The notes under the pieces: model-generated
Database searches by the model: none
The model's input: the letters and a program-made list of their open reading frames with translations, nothing else
What the model was told of the DNA's origin: nothing
Assembly: GCA_024280375.1 (NCBI GenBank)
Contig: JAJRQF010000070.1
Coordinates: forward strand, 1 to 43,762
Origin: Alphaproteobacteria bacterium
GTDB lineage: Bacteria > Pseudomonadota > Alphaproteobacteria > Rhizobiales > Rhizobiaceae
Reading direction: 5' to 3'
Length of the DNA: 43,762 bases
Made by a program: the position numbers and the translations under genes
Shown: positions 43,726 through 43,762 of the stretch, piece after piece
How the letters are laid out: every line of letters starts with the position of its first letter
How positions within the stretch are numbered: position 1 is the first letter of the stretch

Positions 43726-43762
43726 ATGGCTCAGACCCATATTTTTAATGGTCGTAAACGCG
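43726..43762 (+). CDS. rpoB: RNA polymerase beta subunit, N-terminal fragment
   Basis: The first 12 codons (MAQTHIFNGRKR) match the start of alphaproteobacterial RpoB. AGGAG at 43716-43720 precedes the ATG. The gene runs off the window end. Position after rplL is the universal order. Confidence 0.92.
   Translation, partial: MAQTHIFNGRKR

Overview
The window is chromosomal DNA of an alphaproteobacterium, most likely of the Hyphomicrobiales (rhizobial) type. The evidence is a porin with the N-terminal signature of that order, a SecE beginning MASKTNP, an RpoB beginning MAQTH, and a histidine-utilisation pathway of the HutF/HutG type controlled by a HutC repressor. GC content is moderate, with AT-rich intergenic stretches. 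No tRNA, rRNA, transposase, phage or CRISPR locus was recognised.

Layout. 1-3010: edge of a surface-polysaccharide locus (3' end of a UDP-GlcNAc 2-epimerase, a GT4 glycosyltransferase, a GT10 fucosyltransferase-like protein). 3249-4478: a porin with an exact FNR/FixK-type box upstream and a good terminator. 4537-10878: two convergent operons for N-methyl or amino-compound catabolism (dimethylglycine dehydrogenase-like and DAO-family oxidoreductases against a 2OG-Fe(II) oxygenase, a cupin repressor and a putative peptidase). 11191-13885: an M6 metalloprotease with two P domains and a small unknown gene. 14035-17353: an AhpD-like protein, a 45-bp tandem-repeat patch and a polar amino acid ABC transporter. 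17433-26192: GST-like and creatininase-like genes, then the hut regulon: hutFC leftward and hutIHGU rightward from one promoter overlapped by a 20-bp palindrome. The hutH frame is cut by a single in-frame TAG where the family has glutamine. 26313-32312: a seven-gene leftward operon (TetR regulator, TRAP transporter, cyclase-family hydrolase, BKACE-family enzyme, OsmC-like protein) with a palindromic operator at its head.

32540-37098 is the most interesting part. A YcaO enzyme and a TfuA-like partner are translationally coupled and followed by a thermolysin-like (gluzincin) peptidase without a signal peptide. Next comes a 182-residue protein whose tail follows a Gly-rich hinge and consists of seven perfect VSGAK pentads. 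The pentads are encoded by divergent synonymous codons. This looks like a complete RiPP-type (ribosomally made, post-translationally modified) cassette with a repetitive core. The product and the modification are unknown. The main alternative is that the tail is a short pentapeptide-repeat (beta-helix-like) segment.

37173-39647: a class III cyclase-TolB-like-TPR protein with a degenerate metal site, and a GNAT acetyltransferase. 40010-43762: the conserved secE-nusG-rplK-rplA-rplJ-rplL-rpoB block, with an L10-type leader before rplJ. rpoB runs out of the window.
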